From Streptomyces sp. P9-A4 (GTDB lineage: Bacteria; Actinomycetota; Actinomycetes; Streptomycetales; Streptomycetaceae), in the NCBI RefSeq assembly GCF_036634195.1, contig NZ_JAZIFY010000001.1, positions 4,164,501 to 4,228,500 of the forward strand: a stretch of DNA of 64,000 bases. Reading direction: 5' to 3'. This document shows, one piece after another, positions 35,400 through 44,020 of this stretch. A model generated the notes under the pieces. It was not told where the DNA came from. It did not search any database and saw nothing but the letters and a program-made list of their open reading frames with translations. Positions within the stretch are counted from its first letter, which is position 1; every line of letters starts with the position of its first letter. Made by a program: the position numbers and the translations under genes.

Positions 35400-36596
35400 G
35401 TGGAACTGAACACCCGTGCCGTGCACGTCGTCAACGAGCCCTTCCAGAGCGGCAGTTGGCCGCTCTCCGTGCCTCTCGTGCAGTCCTCCGCCTTCGCCTT
35501 CGACTCCGCCGCCGAGCTGGCCGGGGCGATGGCGGACCCCGACGGGCGGTACGTCTACAGCCGTCGCGGGAACCCGACCGTACGGGCCCTCGAACAGACC
35601 CTCACGGGCCTTGAGGGCGGCGAGGGCGCCATCGCCTTCGCCTCCGGCATGGGCGCGATCAGCGGGGTCCTGCTCGCCCTCCTGCGGCCCGGCGACCGGG
35701 TGGTGGCCCAGCGGTGCCTGTACGGCGGCACGCACGCCGTCCTCGCGGACCTGTCCGAGCGGTACGGGATCGAGGTCGTCCGGATATCCGGTGACGACCG
35801 CGGCGAGCTGGAGGCCGCCGCCGTGCATCCCGCCACCCGGCTGCTCGTCCTGGAGACCATCGCCAACCCCACCGGCCAGGTCCCCGACCTGCCGGGACTG
35901 CTGGCCGCCGCCCGCGCGCTCGGGGTGACGAGCGTGGTCGACAACTCGCTGGCCTCGCCCGTGCTGTGCCGCCCCCTGGAGCACGGCGCCGACATCGTGG
36001 TCCACTCGACCACCAAGTACCTCTCCGGGCACTCCGACGTGCTGGGCGGCGCCGCCGTCTTCGCGGACGAGGCACTGCGCCGTCGCGTCTGGCCCCGGAC
36101 GGTCGAACTCGGCGCCTGCGCCGACCCGTTCGCGGCCTGGCTGACCCTGCGCGGGATACCCACGCTGCCGCTGCGGATGCGCGAGCACTGCGCCAACGCC
36201 GCCGCGCTCGCCGAGCGGCTCGACGCCCACCCCGGCGTCACCGCCGTCCACTACCCCCGGCTCGCCGGCCACCCCTCGTACGAGCGCGCGGGGAAGGTGC
36301 TCTCCGGCGGCGGCGGGCTGCTCTCCTTCGAGCCGGCGGGCGGCCGGGAGGCGGGCCGGGCCTTCGTCGAGCGCGTACGGGTGGCCAAGCTCGCGCTCTC
36401 CCTCGGGGGCGTGGAGACCCTCGTGACGCACCCCGCGTCCACCTCCCACCGGGAGCTGGACGAGGCCGCCCTGGAGGCCGCCGGGGTCGCTCCCGGGCTC
36501 GTCCGGATGTCCGTGGGCATCGAGGGCGTCGAAGACCTCTGGTCGGACGTACGGCAAGCCCTTCAGGACGGGCCTCCGGCCCGTCTTTTGGGTTGA
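35400..36596 (+). CDS. trans-sulfuration family PLP enzyme (cystathionine gamma-lyase / methionine gamma-lyase-like)
   Basis: A 398-residue Cys/Met-metabolism PLP enzyme. Motifs: YSRRGNPTVRALEQ, AFASGMGAISGVLLALL, VVDNSLASPVLCRPLEHGAD and the PLP lysine Lys206 in VVHSTTKYLSGHSDVLGG, then SLGGVETLVTHPASTSH. Start GTG 35400 after GAAAGGACA. Reaction (cystathionine or methionine cleavage, or sulfhydrylation) cannot be fixed from sequence. It lies next to a methyl-cycle gene set but its 3' end contains its own terminator, so it is probably a separate transcript. Confidence 0.85.
   Translation: MELNTRAVHVVNEPFQSGSWPLSVPLVQSSAFAFDSAAELAGAMADPDGRYVYSRRGNPTVRALEQTLTGLEGGEGAIAFASGMGAISGVLLALLRPGDRVVAQRCLYGGTHAVLADLSERYGIEVVRISGDDRGELEAAAVHPATRLLVLETIANPTGQVPDLPGLLAAARALGVTSVVDNSLASPVLCRPLEHGADIVVHSTTKYLSGHSDVLGGAAVFADEALRRRVWPRTVELGACADPFAAWLTLRGIPTLPLRMREHCANAAALAERLDAHPGVTAVHYPRLAGHPSYERAGKVLSGGGGLLSFEPAGGREAGRAFVERVRVAKLALSLGGVETLVTHPASTSHRELDEAALEAAGVAPGLVRMSVGIEGVEDLWSDVRQALQDGPPARLLG
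36567..36589 (+). terminator. intrinsic terminator inside the 3' end of the PLP gene
   Basis: GACGGGCC-TCC-GGCCCGTC followed by TTTT, an 8-bp stem with a true T run, lying within the last ten codons of the upstream gene. It separates this gene from the cluster promoter that follows. Confidence 0.8.
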
Positions 36597-36622
36597 CAAA
36601 ATAAATGGTCGATTCGTAGATT
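36593..36622 (+). promoter_or_regulatory. SigA/HrdB-type promoter of the methyl-cycle/NRPS cluster
   Basis: A consensus TTGACA (36593-36598), an 18-base A/T-rich spacer, then TAGATT (36617-36622). The -35 box overlaps the stop of the PLP gene. It is the only strong promoter-like sequence before the 17.6 kb run of codirectional genes starting at 36669. Confidence 0.7.
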
Positions 36623-36668
36623 GGGGTGTGCCAGGGAAAGACCACTCCTAGGTCAAGGGGGGCGCGAG

Positions 36669-37208
36669 ATGCGCTACTTCGAGGACTTCCGGCCCGGCGA
36701 CGTCCATGAGCTGGGCGCCGTCACCGTCACGGCGGAGGAGGTGCTGGAGTTCGGCAGGCGCTTCGACCCGCAGCCCTTCCACACGGAGCCCGAACGCGCG
36801 GAGCGGTCGCAGTTCCGCGGCCTGATCGCGAGCGGGTTCCACACCCAGGCGATGTTCATGCGCCGCTACGTCGACGGACTGCTCGCCTACAGCGCCTGTA
36901 TGGGCTCGCCCGGCATCGACGAGGTCCGCTACCTGCGGCCCGTGCGTCCGGGCGACGTCCTCACCGCGCGCGTCGAGATCCTCGGCGTCACCCCGTCGCC
37001 GTTCAACCCCGCCACCGGCACCGTCAAACCGCGGTGCACCCTGGTGGCCGCCGACGGGACGGCCGTGTTCAGCATGATCCTGCACAGCATCTTCCGCCGG
37101 CGCCCCGCCGGCTCCGAGGCCGACCATCTGTCGTCGATGCCCGCGGCCGAGGACCCCGTCGCGTGCGCGCGACCGGCCAAGACCTGTGTCCCGGTCATGA
37201 GCGCCTGA
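36669..37208 (+). CDS. MaoC-like hotdog-fold protein
   Basis: A 179-residue single hotdog domain of the R-hydratase (MaoC) family. The catalytic Asp/His pair is visible in RRFDPQPFHTEPERA and the next helix in FRGLIASGFHTQAMFMRR; YLRPVRPGDVLTARVEI is the usual strand. Start ATG 36669 after AAGGGGGGCGCGAG. First gene of the cluster operon. In this setting it might hydrate, dehydrate or act as a thioesterase on a carrier-bound intermediate. A ~30-residue C-terminal tail ends CARPAKTCVPVMSA. Function in the pathway is inferred. Confidence 0.85.
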   Translation: MRYFEDFRPGDVHELGAVTVTAEEVLEFGRRFDPQPFHTEPERAERSQFRGLIASGFHTQAMFMRRYVDGLLAYSACMGSPGIDEVRYLRPVRPGDVLTARVEILGVTPSPFNPATGTVKPRCTLVAADGTAVFSMILHSIFRRRPAGSEADHLSSMPAAEDPVACARPAKTCVPVMSA

Positions 37209-37304
37209 CGATCCGTCCTTCGTCGGGCCCCTGAACACGGCCGTCCGTACCTCCCGCACCACCCCACCCACACCAGACCGTTCACGAGTGAAGGGGGACC
37301 TCCT

Positions 37305-38147
37305 GTGGAGGCCGTATCCCGCACCGCCCAGTGGACCGCCGCCGCGCGCGCCCTGGAGACCGAGCGCGAGGACCGGCTGTTCGCCGATCCCTACGCGCGC
37401 ACCGTCGCCGACACGATCGGCTTCGAACTGCTCGAGCGCTACGCCGGGGGCGGCACCGTGCCGTTCCTCGCCATCCGCACCACCTACCTCGACCGCGCCA
37501 TCGTGCGGGCCGTCGAGGAGCGGGGCATCCGTCAGGTCGTCTTCCTCGCCGCCGGCATGGACACCCGCTTCTTCCGGCTGCCCTGGCCCGACGGTGTCAC
37601 CGTCTACGAGCTCGACCGCCCGGCCCTCCTGGAGGCCAAGGCCGAGATGCTCAAGGACGAGCCGCAGCCTGCGGGCCGCACCCGGATCCCGATCCCGGTC
37701 GACCTCACCCAGGACTGGACCGGCCCCCTCAAGGAGGCGGGCTGGAAGAGCGAGGAGCCCGTCCTGTGGGTGGTCGAGGGCCTGCTGTTCTTCCTGCCCG
37801 AGCAGGCCGTACGGACCCTGATGTCGACGCTCTCCGCGCACGCCGCTCCCGGCTCCGTGCTGCTCGGCGACGTCATCTCCAGGGCCGCCCTGGAGAACCC
37901 GCTCGCCCGCGGCTTCATGAAGGCCCTGGACGAGGACGGCAACCCGTGGCTCTTCGGCACCGAGGAGCCCGAGGCGCTGCTCGCCGACTGCGGCTGGGCC
38001 GTACGGGAGGTCAGGCAGCCCGGTGAGCCGGGCGCCGACTTCGACCGCTGGCCCTACCCGGTCCCGGCCCGCTCCGTCCCGCGCGTGCCCCGGTCCTTCC
38101 TGTTCACCTGTGACCTGCCGACGTACGAGGAGGAGAAGGCGGCATGA
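37305..38147 (+). CDS. SAM-dependent methyltransferase, LCMT/PPM (TIGR00027-like) type
   Basis: A 280-residue methyltransferase of the leucine carboxyl methyltransferase-like group, whose members often esterify carboxylates or methylate hydroxyls of natural products. Landmarks: RTAQWTAAARALETEREDRL, FADPYART, VVFLAAGMDTRFFRLPW (SAM loop), VYELDRPALLEAKAEML and WVVEGLLFFLPEQAV. GTG 37305 follows GAAGGGGGACCTCCT. It overlaps the next methyltransferase by 4 bases (ATGA), so the two are translationally coupled. Substrate unknown; probably a cluster tailoring step. Confidence 0.87.
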   Translation: MEAVSRTAQWTAAARALETEREDRLFADPYARTVADTIGFELLERYAGGGTVPFLAIRTTYLDRAIVRAVEERGIRQVVFLAAGMDTRFFRLPWPDGVTVYELDRPALLEAKAEMLKDEPQPAGRTRIPIPVDLTQDWTGPLKEAGWKSEEPVLWVVEGLLFFLPEQAVRTLMSTLSAHAAPGSVLLGDVISRAALENPLARGFMKALDEDGNPWLFGTEEPEALLADCGWAVREVRQPGEPGADFDRWPYPVPARSVPRVPRSFLFTCDLPTYEEEKAA

Positions 38148-39187
38148 GCGCCCACGACTTCCACCAGAGGGTCATCAACGACGCCGGTGCGGCCGTCCGC
38201 GGCCTGACCGTCGCCCTCGGCGAGCGCCTCGGCCTCTACAAGGCGCTGGCCGAGAAGGGCCCGCTCACCGCCGCCGCGCTCGCGCGGACCACCGGCACGA
38301 ACGAGCGCTACATCGAGGAGTGGCTGCACGCCCAGCTCTCCGCCGGGTACGTCGAGCGGCACCCCAGCTCCCTCACGTACACCCTGCCCGCCGGCCACGT
38401 CGAGGTCCTCGCGGACCCGAAGGCCGTCACGTACGCCGCCGGGTTCTTCACCGCCCTCAAGGCGCTGTACGCCACCGAGGACCTGCTCGTCGACGCGTAC
38501 CGCACGGGTGACGGCGTCGGCTGGGCCGAGCACGACGCGGCCCTCGACACCGGCATGGGCTCCTTCTTCCAGCCGACGTACGAGCACAAGCTGGTCCCGG
38601 ACTGGCTGCCCGCGCTGCACCAGGTCACCGACAAGCTGGCCGCCGGCGGCACCGTCGTCGACGTCGGCTGCGGCGTCGGCCACACCACGCTGCTCATCGC
38701 GAAGGCCTTCCCGAACGCCACCGTCCACGGCTTCGACTACTCGGAGGAGGCCATCTCGATCGCCCGGGAGCTCGCCGAGGAGGCCGGTCTGTCCGACCGG
38801 GTCGTCTTCGAGGTGGCGTCCGCCGACGACTATCCGGGCTCCGGCTACGACCTGGTGTGCTTCTTCAACGCCCTGCACGACATGGGCGACCCGGTCGCCG
38901 CCGCCCAGCACGTCCACAAGTCCCTGGACGCGGACGGCACCTGGATGCTCGTCGAGTCGAACGTCTCCCCGCAGGACATCGACGCGCAGACGCCCGCCGC
39001 CCGCATGTTCATGGCCCTGTCCGCCGTGATGTGCCTGCCCGTCGCGGTCGCCCAGCGCGGCCCGCACGCGCTCGGCAACCACTCCGGCGAGAAGGCCTTC
39101 CGGGCCATCGCGGAGGAGGCCGGCTTCACCCGCTGGCGCCGCGCGACCGAGACCCCGGTCAACGCGGTCTACGAAGTCCGGCCGTAG
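38144..39187 (+). CDS. SAM-dependent methyltransferase with N-terminal winged-helix (Rv2258c-like)
   Basis: A 347-residue two-domain enzyme. Residues ~10-85 form a winged-helix dimerisation domain (LTVALGERLGLYKALAEKG, ARTTGTNERYIEEWLHAQL), and the catalytic domain starts with VVDVGCGVGHTTLLIAKAFP, VHGFDYSEEAI and LVCFFNALHDMGDPVAAAQH. This plan matches mycobacterial Rv2258c-type and plant-like O/N-methyltransferases. It is coupled to the preceding methyltransferase by ATGA overlap. Two methyltransferases beside a full SAM-regeneration set indicate methyl-rich tailoring; the target is unknown. Confidence 0.87.
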   Translation: MSAHDFHQRVINDAGAAVRGLTVALGERLGLYKALAEKGPLTAAALARTTGTNERYIEEWLHAQLSAGYVERHPSSLTYTLPAGHVEVLADPKAVTYAAGFFTALKALYATEDLLVDAYRTGDGVGWAEHDAALDTGMGSFFQPTYEHKLVPDWLPALHQVTDKLAAGGTVVDVGCGVGHTTLLIAKAFPNATVHGFDYSEEAISIARELAEEAGLSDRVVFEVASADDYPGSGYDLVCFFNALHDMGDPVAAAQHVHKSLDADGTWMLVESNVSPQDIDAQTPAARMFMALSAVMCLPVAVAQRGPHALGNHSGEKAFRAIAEEAGFTRWRRATETPVNAVYEVRP

Positions 39188-39245
39188 TCCCCGCCCGCCC
39201 CGAGGGCGAGTGAACCGAGCCTGAAGAAGAGAATGGAGCGAGATC

Positions 39246-40139
39246 ATGGGCGTCGCCGCCCCGCTGCCGGTCACCGACCGGTTCATGGAGGTCCTGGAGC
39301 GCCTCAGCGAGCGCTCGGTCGAGGACTACTACAACCCGTACCAGACCTTCCAGTGGCCCGAGACGCTGGAGGAGAACCGTTTCTGGATGACGCCGGAGCT
39401 GCTCACCGTCTACGGCACCGAGCACTACGACGCCCTCGGTGAGGAAACGCTTCAGCGCCTGTCGAAGTGGGAGTCCGTCAACTTCTACAGCCTCAATGTG
39501 CACGGCATCCGCGAACTCCTCATCGAGGTCGTCGGCCGCATCCACATGCCCGGCTTCGAGGTGCCCTCGGACTTCTTCCACCACTTCATCGGTGAGGAGA
39601 ACGAACACATGTGGTTCTTCTCCGAGTTCTGCCGCCGCTACGGCCACAAGATCTACGGTTCCACCGCGATGCGCGCCGACGCGGCCTGGGAGCCGGAGGT
39701 CGAGAACTTCCTGGTCTTCACCCGCATCCTCTTCTTCGAGGAGCTGGTCGACCACTACAACTCCCGGATGGCGAAGGACACCTCGCTCTGCCACACCATC
39801 CGCGAGGTCAACCGCATCCACCACCAGGACGAGTCCCGGCACATCGCCTTCGGGCGCGAGCTGGTCTCCCTGCTGTACGGCCGGATGTGCCAGGCCGTCA
39901 GCGCCGAGCGGGTCCGCGAGGTGGAGGCGTACCTCAAGCGGTACGTCGTCTACAGCGTCAACTCCCTCTACAACCCCCACGTGTACCGGGACGCCGGCAT
40001 CCCCGACCCGCTGGCCCTGCGCAACGCGCTGGTCGCCGACCCGAGCCGCCGCCCCCACGAGCGCAAGGCGATCCGCAAGCCGCTCGCCTTCTTCCTGAAG
40101 ACCGGGATCTTCTCCGACGACAGCCTGCCCGTCGTCTGA
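39246..40139 (+). CDS. AurF/CmlI-like non-haem diiron oxygenase
   Basis: A 297-residue ferritin-like protein. Candidate diiron ligands are Glu/His in GEENEHMWFF, EELVDHYNSRM and HHQDESRHIAFGREL, the spacing seen in the AurF/CmlI N-oxygenase group, which convert amines to hydroxylamine, nitroso or nitro compounds. CmlI does so on a carrier-bound substrate. Here the next genes are an amino-acid:carrier ligase, AcpS and ACP, so oxidation of a tethered amino group is a reasonable inference. Start ATG 39246. Confidence 0.82.
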   Translation: MGVAAPLPVTDRFMEVLERLSERSVEDYYNPYQTFQWPETLEENRFWMTPELLTVYGTEHYDALGEETLQRLSKWESVNFYSLNVHGIRELLIEVVGRIHMPGFEVPSDFFHHFIGEENEHMWFFSEFCRRYGHKIYGSTAMRADAAWEPEVENFLVFTRILFFEELVDHYNSRMAKDTSLCHTIREVNRIHHQDESRHIAFGRELVSLLYGRMCQAVSAERVREVEAYLKRYVVYSVNSLYNPHVYRDAGIPDPLALRNALVADPSRRPHERKAIRKPLAFFLKTGIFSDDSLPVV

Positions 40140-40184
40140 GCGACTCCCCGACCCGAGAGCCCTCACCCGAGAGGTGCACCGACC

Positions 40185-41072
40185 ATGACCTTGACGACCC
40201 CCGAGACCGTCGGGGAGACCAGGGGCCTCCCCTCGCTCGGCCCGGAGGGGACCCGCCTGCTGCGGCTCCTCGACGACACCTTCGAGAGCTGGGGAGTGAC
40301 CGCGGGCGCCCGCCCGATGACCATGCCCCCGCTCCTGCCGGCCGCCGAGCTGGCGAAGCTCGACTACTACGACAACTTCCCGCACCAGGCCGTCGTCGCC
40401 ACCCCGCTCGACCTGGAGCGGCGGGCGACCGCGCCCTTCTCCGCCGAGACGGGCAGCTTCCCGAGCGAGGCCCTGGAACCGGCCTCGCTGGGACTGCCCT
40501 CGGCGTCCTGCTACGCCGTCTACCTCGACCACCGGGGCAGCCGGGTCGCCGACGACACCCTCGTCACGATCTGCTCCTGGTGCTTCCGCAAGGAGACCCA
40601 CTACGAGGGCATGCGGCGCCAGCTCGGCTTCCGCATGCGGGAGATCGTCGCCATCGGCGCGCGCGAGCACGCCGAGACGCACCTCGCGGAGTTCACCGGC
40701 AGGATCCAGCGGTTCGCCGCCGCCCTCGACCTGCCGCTCCGCAAGGAGGCCGCCTGCGACCCGTTCTTCGACAAGGGCGGCTCGAAGGCACTCCTCCAGC
40801 GGCTGACGCCGGTGAAGTACGAGTTCCTGTACGAGGACCTGGCCATCGCCTCGGTCAACACGCACCGGAACTTCTTCGGCGACCGCTGCGACATCACCCT
40901 GGAGTCGACCGGCGGACCGGCCTTCACCAGCTGTGTCGCCTTCGGTCTCGAACGCTGGCTGTCCGCGCTGACCAGGCGCCACGGCAGCTGGGAGGCCGCC
41001 ACCGGGGCGGTGCTCGACGCGAACGCCCGCATGCGGGCCGATGCGAGTGGCGCGGCCGGGCCGGTGATCTGA
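40185..41072 (+). CDS. amino acid:[carrier protein] ligase, class II aaRS-like (SerRS-derived)
   Basis: A 295-residue stand-alone catalytic core of an atypical seryl-tRNA synthetase, the family that charges carrier proteins rather than tRNA. No tRNA-binding coiled coil is present. Likely Zn ligands are the Cys in LPSASCYAVYL, the Glu in RKETHYEG and the Cys in FTSCVAFGLERW; GFRMREIVAIG is motif 2 and GLERW motif 3. Known members load Gly or Ala onto a carrier. It lies 1 base before acpS and 491 bases before the ACP, its likely acceptor. Confidence 0.87.
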   Translation: MTLTTPETVGETRGLPSLGPEGTRLLRLLDDTFESWGVTAGARPMTMPPLLPAAELAKLDYYDNFPHQAVVATPLDLERRATAPFSAETGSFPSEALEPASLGLPSASCYAVYLDHRGSRVADDTLVTICSWCFRKETHYEGMRRQLGFRMREIVAIGAREHAETHLAEFTGRIQRFAAALDLPLRKEAACDPFFDKGGSKALLQRLTPVKYEFLYEDLAIASVNTHRNFFGDRCDITLESTGGPAFTSCVAFGLERWLSALTRRHGSWEAATGAVLDANARMRADASGAAGPVI

Positions 41073-41073
41073 C

Positions 41074-41541
41074 GTGCCGGCCCGTCCCGCCGCCCCGCCG
41101 GCGGGCGGCCTGGGGTGGGCGAACCTCGGCATGGACATCGTGTCCGTCAACCGTGTCCGCAGGCTCCTCGCCCAGTACGGGGAGCGGTTCTTCGAGCGGA
41201 TGCTCACCCCCGGCGAGCTCGCCGACTGCCGCACCTCCTCCGGGCTCGACGTACTGAGCCTGTGCGGACGGATCGCGGCCAAGGAAGCGGCCTTCAAGAC
41301 CTTACGGGTCAGGGGCAGGTTCCTGCCCTGGCCGGACATCGTGGTGCGGCGTTCCGAGGGCGGCTGGCCGCTCGTGGAGCTGCACCGGGCGGCGGCCGAG
41401 ATGGCCGCCGAGTCCGGCATCACCGAGATCACCGTGTCCATCAGCCACGACGTGGACTACGCGGTCGCGGTGGCCGCTCCGATCATCGCCCCCGCCCCGT
41501 ACCCCGCCCCCACCCCTTACGAATCCAGCAGCAGTAGCTAG
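41074..41541 (+). CDS. holo-ACP synthase-type phosphopantetheinyl transferase
   Basis: A 155-residue AcpS-family enzyme that attaches the 4'-phosphopantetheine arm to carrier proteins. Motifs are LGMDIVSVNRVRRLL (Mg-binding Asp) and the signature GRIAAKEAAFKTL, then the WPLVELH and VSISHDVDYAVAVA segments. GTG 41074 lies one base past the ligase stop. A Pro/Ser tail ends the protein. Sitting between the ligase and the ACP it most likely primes this ACP; AcpS enzymes rarely act on NRPS carrier domains. This is an extra, cluster-linked copy by context. Confidence 0.88.
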   Translation: MPARPAAPPAGGLGWANLGMDIVSVNRVRRLLAQYGERFFERMLTPGELADCRTSSGLDVLSLCGRIAAKEAAFKTLRVRGRFLPWPDIVVRRSEGGWPLVELHRAAAEMAAESGITEITVSISHDVDYAVAVAAPIIAPAPYPAPTPYESSSSS

Positions 41542-41563
41542 CAGCAGCTAAAGGAGAGCAACC

Positions 41564-41815
41564 ATGGCCGACGGCCTGCAGACGGTGAAGAACTGGATCC
41601 TCGAGCGTCACCCCGAGCGCGACGACATCGCGTCCGACCTCGACCTGATCGAGAACCGGCTCATCGACTCGCTGTCCTTCGTCGAGTTCGTCTTCCTGCT
41701 GGAGCAGGAGAGCGGCACCGCGATCCAGATGGAGACCCTGGAGGTCGAGTCCATCCGCACCCTCGGTGCCATCGGGCAGCACTTCTTCAAGGCCCCGGTG
41801 GAGGTCCAGGCATGA
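41564..41815 (+). CDS. stand-alone acyl/aminoacyl carrier protein
   Basis: An 83-residue four-helix carrier. The pantetheine attachment serine is Ser36 in the [19 protein letters not shown] motif (family D-S-L). AGGAG precedes ATG 41564, and the stop overlaps the metK start (ATGA). Similar small carriers partner class II aaRS-like ligases, so this is probably the aminoacyl carrier of the cluster. Confidence 0.92.
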   Translation: MADGLQTVKNWILERHPERDDIASDLDLIENRLIDSLSFVEFVFLLEQESGTAIQMETLEVESIRTLGAIGQHFFKAPVEVQA

Positions 41816-43032
41816 GCCGGCGCCTCTTCACCTCGGAGTCGGTGACCGAGGGCCACCCCGACAAGATCGCCGACCGGATCAGCGACACCATCCTGGACGC
41901 CCTGCTCGCCGAGGACCCGTCCTCGCGGGTGGCGGTGGAGACCCTGATCACCACGGGTCTCGTGCACATCGCGGGCGAGGTCACCACCTCGGCGTACGCG
42001 CCGATAGCGAAGCTGGTGCGCGAGGCCGTCCTCGACATCGGCTACGACTCCTCCGCGAAGGGCTTCGACGGCGCCTCCTGCGGCGTCTCGGTGTCCATCG
42101 GCGCGCAGTCCCCGGACATCGCGCAGGGTGTGGACACGGCGTACGAGTCCCGGGTCGAGGGCGCGGGCGACGAGCTGGCCGCGCAGGGCGCCGGCGACCA
42201 GGGCCTGATGTTCGGCTACGCCTGCGACGACACGGCCGAGCTGATGCCGCTGCCGATCGCGCTCGCCCACCGGCTCTCGCGCCGGCTGACCGAGGTCCGC
42301 AAGAACGGAACCGTGCCGTATCTGCGGCCCGACGGGAAGACCCAGGTCACCATCGAGTACGACGGGGACCGCCCGGTCCGCCTCGACACGGTGGTGGTGT
42401 CCTCGCAGCACGCCGCCGACATCTCCGTCGAGGGCCTGCTCACCCCGGACGTGCGCGAGTACGTCGTCGAGCACGTCCTCAAGGAGCTGGTGGAGGAGGG
42501 CGTCAGCCTGGAGTCCGACGGCTACCGGCTGCTGGTCAACCCGACCGGGCGTTTCGAGGTCGGCGGCCCGATGGGCGACGCCGGGCTCACCGGCCGGAAG
42601 ATCATCATCGACACCTACGGCGGGATGGCCCGCCACGGCGGCGGCGCGTTCTCCGGCAAGGACCCGTCGAAGGTCGACCGCTCGGCGGCGTACGCCATGC
42701 GCTGGGTCGCCAAGAACGTCGTCGCGGCCGGTCTCGCCCGCCGCTGCGAGGTGCAGGTGGCGTACGCGATCGGCAAGGCCGAGCCGGTCGGTCTCTTCGT
42801 GGAGACCTTCGGCACCGGCACCCTGCCGGACGAGCGGATCCAGGAGGCCGTCGGCGAGGTCTTCGACCTCCGCCCGGCGGCGATCATCCGCGACCTGGAC
42901 CTCAAGCGGCCCATCTACGCGAAGACGGCGGCGTACGGCCACTTCGGCCGCGAACTGCCGGAGTTCACGTGGGAGCGCACGGACCGCGTCGAGGCCCTCA
43001 AGAAGGCGGCTCATCAGGGAGAAGGGATCTGA
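41812..43032 (+). CDS. metK: S-adenosylmethionine synthetase
   Basis: A 406-residue full-length MetK that makes SAM from methionine and ATP. Motifs: [52 protein letters not shown] (P-loop-like) and [19 protein letters not shown]. It overlaps the ACP gene by 4 bases, so it is translationally tied to the biosynthetic genes. A housekeeping metK is expected elsewhere in any Streptomyces genome, so this is likely a second, pathway-dedicated copy. No S-box riboswitch precedes it. Confidence 0.95.
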   Translation: MSRRLFTSESVTEGHPDKIADRISDTILDALLAEDPSSRVAVETLITTGLVHIAGEVTTSAYAPIAKLVREAVLDIGYDSSAKGFDGASCGVSVSIGAQSPDIAQGVDTAYESRVEGAGDELAAQGAGDQGLMFGYACDDTAELMPLPIALAHRLSRRLTEVRKNGTVPYLRPDGKTQVTIEYDGDRPVRLDTVVVSSQHAADISVEGLLTPDVREYVVEHVLKELVEEGVSLESDGYRLLVNPTGRFEVGGPMGDAGLTGRKIIIDTYGGMARHGGGAFSGKDPSKVDRSAAYAMRWVAKNVVAAGLARRCEVQVAYAIGKAEPVGLFVETFGTGTLPDERIQEAVGEVFDLRPAAIIRDLDLKRPIYAKTAAYGHFGRELPEFTWERTDRVEALKKAAHQGEGI

Positions 43033-43036
43033 GGGA

Positions 43037-44020
43037 ATGCGTATCGCTGTCACGGGATCCATCGCGACCGACCATCTGATGACCTTCCCCGGCTGGTTCA
43101 GCGAGCAGCTGCTCGCCGACCGGCTGGACCGGGTCTCCCTGTCGTTCCTCGCCGACAACCTGGAGGTCAGGCGCGGCGGAGTGGCAGCGAACATCTCCTT
43201 CGGACTCGGCGTCCTCGGCCTGCGTCCCGCCCTGGTGGGCGCGGTCGGCGCCGACTTCGAGCCGTACCGGGTCTGGCTGAAGGACCACGGTGTGGACACC
43301 GACTCGGTGCGCGTCAGCGAGTCGCTCCACACCGCCCGGTTCGTCTGTACGACCGACCGGGCCCAGAACCAGATCGCCACCTTCTACGCGGGGGCGATGT
43401 CCGAGGCGCGCGAGATCGACCTCCGCGAGGTCGTCGCGCGCACCGGCCGGCTGGAACTGGTCCTGGTCTCCCCGGACGACCCCGAGGCCATGCTGCGGCA
43501 TACCCGCACCTGCCGTGACCTGGGGATTCCCTTCGCCGCCGATCCCTCGCAGCAGTTGGCGCGGCTCGACGGCGAGCAGGTGCGGGAGCTGGTGGACGGG
43601 GCGCGGTTCCTGTTCACCAACGAGTACGAGACGGCGCTGCTCCTGGAGAAGTCCGGCTGGGCGGAGGCGGACGTGCTGCGCCGGGTGGGCACCTGGGTGA
43701 CCACCCACGGCGAGGCGGGCGTCCGTGTCCGGGGCGAGGACCGTGAGCCGCTGGCGGTGCCGGCGGTGGAGGTCGCCGGGGTCGTCGACCCGACCGGTGT
43801 CGGGGACGCGTTCCGGGCGGGTTTCCTCGCCGGCTGGCTGTGGGGCGTGCCGGAGCGGTGCGCGGCGCAGCTGGGCTGCGCGGTGGCCGCGACGGTCCTG
43901 GACTACGTGGGGACGCAGGAGTACCGGCTGCACCGGGACTCCCTCCTGGACCGGATCAGGACGACGTACGGGGTGGGCTGCACGGCCACGCTCGTCACAC
44001 ATCTGAGGGGGCTGACGTGA
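43037..44020 (+). CDS. PfkB-family kinase, probable adenosine kinase
   Basis: A 327-residue ribokinase-fold enzyme. The ATP/anion-hole motif is VVDPTGVGDAFRAGFL, with catalytic Asp in GVGDAF (about residue 256), and the N-terminal GG motif lies in RRGGVAANISFGLGVLG. It resembles mycobacterial adenosine kinase more than sugar kinases. Between metK and metH, next to ahcY, its job would be to remove adenosine released from S-adenosylhomocysteine, pulling that reaction forward. It overlaps metH by 4 bases (GTGA). Confidence 0.87.
   Translation: MRIAVTGSIATDHLMTFPGWFSEQLLADRLDRVSLSFLADNLEVRRGGVAANISFGLGVLGLRPALVGAVGADFEPYRVWLKDHGVDTDSVRVSESLHTARFVCTTDRAQNQIATFYAGAMSEAREIDLREVVARTGRLELVLVSPDDPEAMLRHTRTCRDLGIPFAADPSQQLARLDGEQVRELVDGARFLFTNEYETALLLEKSGWAEADVLRRVGTWVTTHGEAGVRVRGEDREPLAVPAVEVAGVVDPTGVGDAFRAGFLAGWLWGVPERCAAQLGCAVAATVLDYVGTQEYRLHRDSLLDRIRTTYGVGCTATLVTHLRGLT

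Noticed and set aside
33874..36596. Counting the MFS exporter and PLP enzyme as part of the biosynthetic operon
   Set aside because: Each ends in its own intrinsic terminator and the cluster promoter starts after them; a functional link remains possible.
39246..40139. Linking the AurF/CmlI-like oxygenase with the phenicol resistance pair as a chloramphenicol cluster
   Set aside because: They are 15 kb apart with unrelated genes between, and no arylamine, pAPA or dichloroacetyl genes are present.
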